Program-made: the position numbers and the translations under genes | Shown: positions 42,135-43,624 of the stretch, piece after piece | How the letters are laid out: each line of letters starts with the position of its first letter | Position numbering within the stretch: the first letter of the stretch is position 1 | Notes under the pieces: model-generated | What the model was told of the DNA's origin: nothing | Seen by the model: the letters and a program-made list of their open reading frames with translations, nothing else | The model's database searches: none | From: Prevotella sp. UBA5379 | Lineage (GTDB): Bacteria; Bacteroidota; Bacteroidia; Bacteroidales; Bacteroidaceae | Reading direction: 5' to 3' | DNA: 43,624 nt | Assembly (NCBI GenBank): GCA_002409785.1 | Contig: DHOX01000047.1 | Span: 1 to 43,624 of the forward strand

Positions 42135-43340
42135 TTAACCTTGTTCCTTTACATCATCAAGGATTTCTGTAATCTGACCGGATCCAACCGTACGGCCACC
42201 CTCACGGATAGCGAAGCGCAGTCCGACGTTCAGAGCTACCTTATAGATCAAGGTTACTTCAATCTCAGTATTGTCACCTGGCATAACCATTTCTACTCCT
42301 TCAGGGAGCTTGATTTCACCGGTACAATCCATCGTACGAAGATAGAATTGTGGGCGGTAATGATTACCAAATGGAGTATGACGACCACCCTCTTCCTTCT
42401 TCAGCACATAAATAGATGCCTTGAAGTGATCATGAGGAGTAATTGTACCCGGGTGTGTAACGACCATACCGCGCTTACACTCATCCTTGTCGATACCACG
42501 AAGGAGCAGACCTACATTGTCACCAGCTTCACCTTCTGCCAATGTCTTGCGGAACATCTCCACACCGGTAATGACTGATTTCTTATTTTCACCCAAGCCT
42601 AAAAGCTCCACTTCATCACCGACCTTGCACTCACCTGTTTCAATACGGCCTGTAGCAACTGTACCACGACCTGTAATAGAGAAGACATCCTCTACAGGCA
42701 TCAGGAAAGGTTTATCAAGATCACGCTTTGGAGTCTGGATCCAAGTATCTACAGTATCCATCAGTTTCTTCACAGAATCAACCCATTTTGGAACACCGTT
42801 TAATGCACCCAGGGCAGATCCACGAATAATAGGAGTATCCTCTTCATAGCCATATTGCTCAAGGATCTCACGAGTTTCCATTTCGACCAGTTCAAGCATT
42901 TCCTCATCGTCTACGAGGTCACACTTGTTCAAATAAACGACCAACCGGGGAACATTTACCTGACGGGCCAGCAGCACGTGCTCACGTGTCTGTGGCATAG
43001 GACCATCAGTAGCAGCAACCACCAGGATGGCACCATCCATCTGGGCAGCACCAGTTACCATGTTCTTCACATAGTCGGCATGACCCGGGCAGTCAACGTG
43101 TGCATAGTGACGTGCCTTTGTCTCATATTCAATATGCGCAGTGTTAATGGTAATACCACGCTCTTTCTCTTCAGGAGCATTATCAATCTGATCGAATGAT
43201 TTCACTTCCTCTTTAGAACCGAGCTCATCGTGCAGCACCTTGGAGATGGCAGCAGTCAAAGTAGTCTTACCGTGGTCGACATGACCAATCGTACCAATGT
43301 TAACATGTGGTTTGGTACGTACGAATTCTTCCTTAGCCAT
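42135..43340 (-). CDS. tuf: translation elongation factor Tu
   Basis: The 401-residue GTPase brings aminoacyl-tRNA to the ribosome. G motifs are GHVDHGKTT near residue 19, RGITINTAHIEY (switch I), DCPGH near 81 and NKCD near 137. Domains II and III follow (GRGTVATGRIETG, GGRHTPFGNHYRPQFYLRTM, REGGRTVGSGQI). It is slightly longer than E. coli EF-Tu (394). Only one tuf copy is in the window. It is flanked by tRNA genes and probably co-transcribed with them. Confidence 0.98.
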   Translation of the reverse strand: MAKEEFVRTKPHVNIGTIGHVDHGKTTLTAAISKVLHDELGSKEEVKSFDQIDNAPEEKERGITINTAHIEYETKARHYAHVDCPGHADYVKNMVTGAAQMDGAILVVAATDGPMPQTREHVLLARQVNVPRLVVYLNKCDLVDDEEMLELVEMETREILEQYGYEEDTPIIRGSALGALNGVPKWVDSVKKLMDTVDTWIQTPKRDLDKPFLMPVEDVFSITGRGTVATGRIETGECKVGDEVELLGLGENKKSVITGVEMFRKTLAEGEAGDNVGLLLRGIDKDECKRGMVVTHPGTITPHDHFKASIYVLKKEEGGRHTPFGNHYRPQFYLRTMDCTGEIKLPEGVEMVMPGDNTEIEVTLIYKVALNVGLRFAIREGGRTVGSGQITEILDDVKEQG

Positions 43341-43428
43341 AGCTTAATATTCTTTATTTATAAATGATTAATCCAAAATAATTTTGGTTTTTCTTCAAGG
43401 CGACCATCATCAAACAGCACCGAAGTAG

Positions 43429-43500
<72 letters not shown>

Positions 43501-43511
43501 GTGGAGATTAG

Positions 43512-43584
43512 AGCGGAAAACGGGACTCAAACCCGCGACCCCCAGCTTGGAAGGCTAGTGCTCTATCAACTGAGCTATTTCCGC
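43512..43584 (-). tRNA. tRNA-Gly (anticodon TCC)
   Basis: The minus strand folds as a 73-nt tRNA: acceptor GCGGAAA/TTTCCGC, anticodon loop CTTCCAA within CTAGC/GCTGG, T loop TTTGAGT. The 3' CCA is not encoded. It is 11 bases from the tRNA-Thr gene, in one transcript. Confidence 0.96.
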
Positions 43585-43601
43585 AAAATTATCTACTGAA
43601 G

Positions 43602-43624
43602 TGGGTAGTGATGGATTCGAACCA
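43602..43624 (-). tRNA. 3' part of a tRNA, probably tRNA-Tyr, cut by the window edge
   Basis: The minus strand gives a T loop TTCGAAT, the T-stem half CCATC, acceptor half ACTACCC and discriminator A. The anticodon is outside the window. Tyr is inferred from the acceptor sequence and from the known order Thr-Tyr-Gly-Thr-tuf. Confidence 0.65.

Overview
The window looks like chromosomal DNA of a member of the Bacteroidota, probably order Bacteroidales; I do not name a genus. The evidence is the protein sequences, promoters that match the Bacteroides pattern (TTTG, 19-21 bp, TAnnTTTG), a near absence of Shine-Dalgarno sites, and a DUF3467 gene between rpoC and rpsL.

Left part (1-11,200) is accessory and housekeeping DNA. 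It holds a truncated IS1182-type transposase, a class II fructose-bisphosphate aldolase, a FucP-like sugar/H+ symporter, a membrane-anchored MutS-like ATPase, an RlpA-like cell-wall protein with a long structured leader, and a glycine-zipper lipoprotein with an EF-hand-like loop. A two-gene lipid A modification cassette follows: a PAP2 phosphatase and an EptA/MCR-type phosphoethanolamine transferase. The cassette lies between two diverged copies of the rplQ 3' end plus terminator. A 179-bp palindromic, MITE-like element sits between the cassette and the ribosomal genes.

Right part (11,201-43,624) is one long leftward-transcribed information-processing supercluster. Read in transcription order (right to left) it is: tRNA-Tyr (partial), tRNA-Gly, tRNA-Thr, tuf, tRNA-Trp, secE, nusG, rplK, rplA, rplJ, rplL, rpoB, rpoC, a DUF3467 gene, rpsL, rpsG, fusA, then the complete S10, spc and alpha operons from rpsJ to rplQ. 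Terminators after rpoC, after the DUF3467 gene and after rplQ, and promoter-like boxes before rpsL and rpsM, divide it into transcription units. Hairpins before rplK, before rpoB and before rpsG are where ribosomal-protein feedback or attenuation could act.

The genes are mostly core machinery: 30S and 50S proteins, RNA polymerase, translation factors, the Sec translocon and N-terminal methionine removal. I did not find a defence system, a CRISPR array or an obviously new multi-gene system. The most unusual items are the rlpA leader with a possible pseudoknot, the palindromic element at 10842-11020, the duplicated rplQ tail flanking the PAP2-EptA cassette, and a promoter-terminator pair upstream of the sugar transporter.
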